Shown: one piece after another, positions 4,196-5,355 of the stretch
Layout: every line of letters begins with the position of its first letter
Position numbering within the stretch: the stretch's first letter is position 1
Source of the DNA: an uncultured Eubacteriales bacterium
Lineage (GTDB): Bacteria; Bacillota; Clostridia; Eubacteriales; Anaerofustaceae
Assembly (NCBI GenBank): GCA_902796565.1
Contig: CADBPP010000221.1
Span: 1-5,355 of the forward strand
Reading direction: 5' to 3'
DNA: 5,355 nucleotides
Translations under genes and position numbers: made by a program
The notes under the pieces: generated by a model
The model's input: the letters and a program-made list of their open reading frames with translations, nothing else
Database searches by the model: none
What the model was told of the DNA's origin: nothing

Positions 4196-5355
4196 ATGAT
4201 ACTTAAAAGGATAGAGATCTTCGGATTCAAATCATTCGGCAAGAAGGTCACCATCGATTTCAATGACAGCATCACCGCCATAGTGGGCCCCAACGGCAGC
4301 GGAAAGAGCAACATCACCGACGCCATAAGGTGGGTCATGGGCGAACAGCGCCTCAAGGCCCTGAGGGGCTCGAAGATGGAGGATGTCATCTTCGCGGGAA
4401 GCAACGAGAAAAAGCCCCTGGGCTACGCCCAGGTGACCATCGTTTTGGACAACTCCGGCAGGATCTTCGATTACGACTACGACGAGATAGAGGTGTCCCG
4501 CAAGTATTACCGCAACGGCGTGAGCGAGTACTACCTCAACCGCACCCTGGTGAGACTCAGGGACGTCCAGGACATTTTCATGGATACCGGTCTCGGGCAC
4601 GAGGGATATTCCGTGGTGAGCCAGGGACAGATCGAGTCCATCGTGGTCAATTCCCCACAGGAAAGGAAGATGATCATCGAGGAGGCCGCGGGCATAGTCA
4701 AGTACCGCGTGAGAAAGCTGGAGGCTGAAAGGCGCCTCTCCAGGGCCCAGGACAACCTCCACCGCGTAAACGATATAATCTCAGGCATGGAGGAAAGGCT
4801 GCCGAACCTGAAGAGACAGTCGGAAAAGGCCCAGAAATATCTGGAGCTCCGGGACGAGCTCAAGCAGCTGGAGGTGGGCATGTTCGTCCACCGCATGGAC
4901 AAGCTCAATTCCTCCCTGGAAAAGAGCACCGCCGTCAGGGATTCCCTGAACGAGAGCATCAGCGCCATAGACACCGAGATCGGGCAGCTGGATGAGAAGT
5001 TCGTCCGCCTCAGGGCGGCCATCACGGGCTACGACGAAAGCATGGCTTCCCTGAACAACAACCTGGAAGCCCTGATGAACAGCTACAATACGGCGAAGGT
5101 GGACTTCGCGGTGAGCCGTGAGAGGGCCGACAGCCTCCGGGAGAGCCTCAGGCAGGAAGGCGAGGATACGGATGAATCCGATGAGAAGATAAACACTTAC
5201 CGGGAGGAGATCGCCTCCATCGATAAGGATATCTCGGTAAAGAGCACTCAGCTCAAAGTCATCACCGACAGGGCAAGGGACTGGTCCAGGGCCCTGGAGG
5301 AGCTGCTCTCGTCGATCCGCGACGCCGAAGGAAGACTCTCCCTGCTGGAGGGATA
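4196..5355 (+). CDS. smc: Chromosome segregation protein SMC, N-terminal part (3' end outside window)
   Basis: SMC is the ATPase of the bacterial condensin complex, which with ScpA and ScpB organises and separates chromosomes. The first 386 codons are present and open to the right edge; the family is usually about 1,180 residues, so the hinge and C-terminal head lie beyond. The N-terminus MILKRIEIFGFKSFGKK is the family start. Walker A is GPNGSGKS at 31-38, followed by the conserved WVMGEQ...LRGSKMEDVIFAGS (46-69) and GLGHEGYSVVSQGQIE (132-147, Q-loop region). From about residue 165 the sequence is charged and heptad-like, as expected for the first coiled-coil arm. The ATG lies 3 nt after the rnc stop. 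The nearest Shine-Dalgarno-like AAGGA is 13 nt upstream and weak, so translation probably depends on coupling to rnc. No separate promoter or terminator lies between the two genes. Confidence 0.98.
   Translation, partial: MILKRIEIFGFKSFGKKVTIDFNDSITAIVGPNGSGKSNITDAIRWVMGEQRLKALRGSKMEDVIFAGSNEKKPLGYAQVTIVLDNSGRIFDYDYDEIEVSRKYYRNGVSEYYLNRTLVRLRDVQDIFMDTGLGHEGYSVVSQGQIESIVVNSPQERKMIIEEAAGIVKYRVRKLEAERRLSRAQDNLHRVNDIISGMEERLPNLKRQSEKAQKYLELRDELKQLEVGMFVHRMDKLNSSLEKSTAVRDSLNESISAIDTEIGQLDEKFVRLRAAITGYDESMASLNNNLEALMNSYNTAKVDFAVSRERADSLRESLRQEGEDTDESDEKINTYREEIASIDKDISVKSTQLKVITDRARDWSRALEELLSSIRDAEGRLSLLEG

Noticed and set aside
4232..5025. Overlapping open frames on both strands within the smc 5' region
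   Set aside because: The + strand SMC frame from 4196 has Walker A and full family signatures. The others are antisense or out-of-frame shadows.
1..5355. Mobile element, CRISPR array, tRNA/rRNA genes or a new defence system
   Set aside because: No transposase, integrase, spaced direct repeats, tRNA-like cloverleaf or rRNA sequence is visible. Gene content is entirely conserved housekeeping.

Overview
This window is a conserved housekeeping stretch of a low-to-moderate GC Gram-positive genome, most likely an anaerobic member of the Clostridia (Bacillota). Three things suggest this: the gene order ackA - rpmF - plsX - acpP - rnc - smc; strong AGGAGG-type ribosome binding sites ahead of several genes; and a four-cysteine bL32 beside an acetate kinase. 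All genes lie on the + strand. The coding sequence is fairly GC-rich, apart from rpmF (about 42% G+C by hand count) and the intergenic regions. I cannot name a genus.

Layout. Positions 2-370 are the C-terminal tail of a protein that begins before the window. It is a Ser/Gly/Pro/Glu-rich, probably disordered segment with a short 7-residue repeat. It is followed by a very GC-rich hairpin and then an AT-rich promoter region for ackA (546-1739, acetate kinase). Between ackA and rpmF lies a perfect-consensus promoter (TTGACA - 17 nt - TATAAT) overlapped by a 31-bp imperfect palindrome. rpmF (bL32, 1848-2033) ends in a clear intrinsic terminator. plsX (2133-3134) and acpP (3131-3361) overlap by 4 bp and are closed by a second clear intrinsic terminator. 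A third promoter then reads rnc (RNase III, 3485-4192). smc (from 4196) starts 3 nt after rnc and runs off the right edge.

How the genes work together. AckA makes ATP from acetyl phosphate during acetate fermentation. PlsX turns acyl-ACP into acyl phosphate for phospholipid synthesis, and AcpP is the acyl carrier it uses, so the overlapping pair is a membrane-lipid unit. bL32, RNase III and SMC serve the ribosome, RNA processing and chromosome organisation. The promoters and terminators suggest four transcription units: ackA, rpmF, plsX-acpP and rnc-smc.

I see no mobile element, CRISPR array, tRNA, rRNA or defence system, and no convincing sign of a new multi-gene system. The points most worth a second look are regulatory: the palindrome over the rpmF promoter, an rnc start codon lying almost at its predicted transcription start, plsX placed after a terminator without a visible promoter, and the absence of the yceD (DUF177) and fapR genes often found in this neighbourhood.
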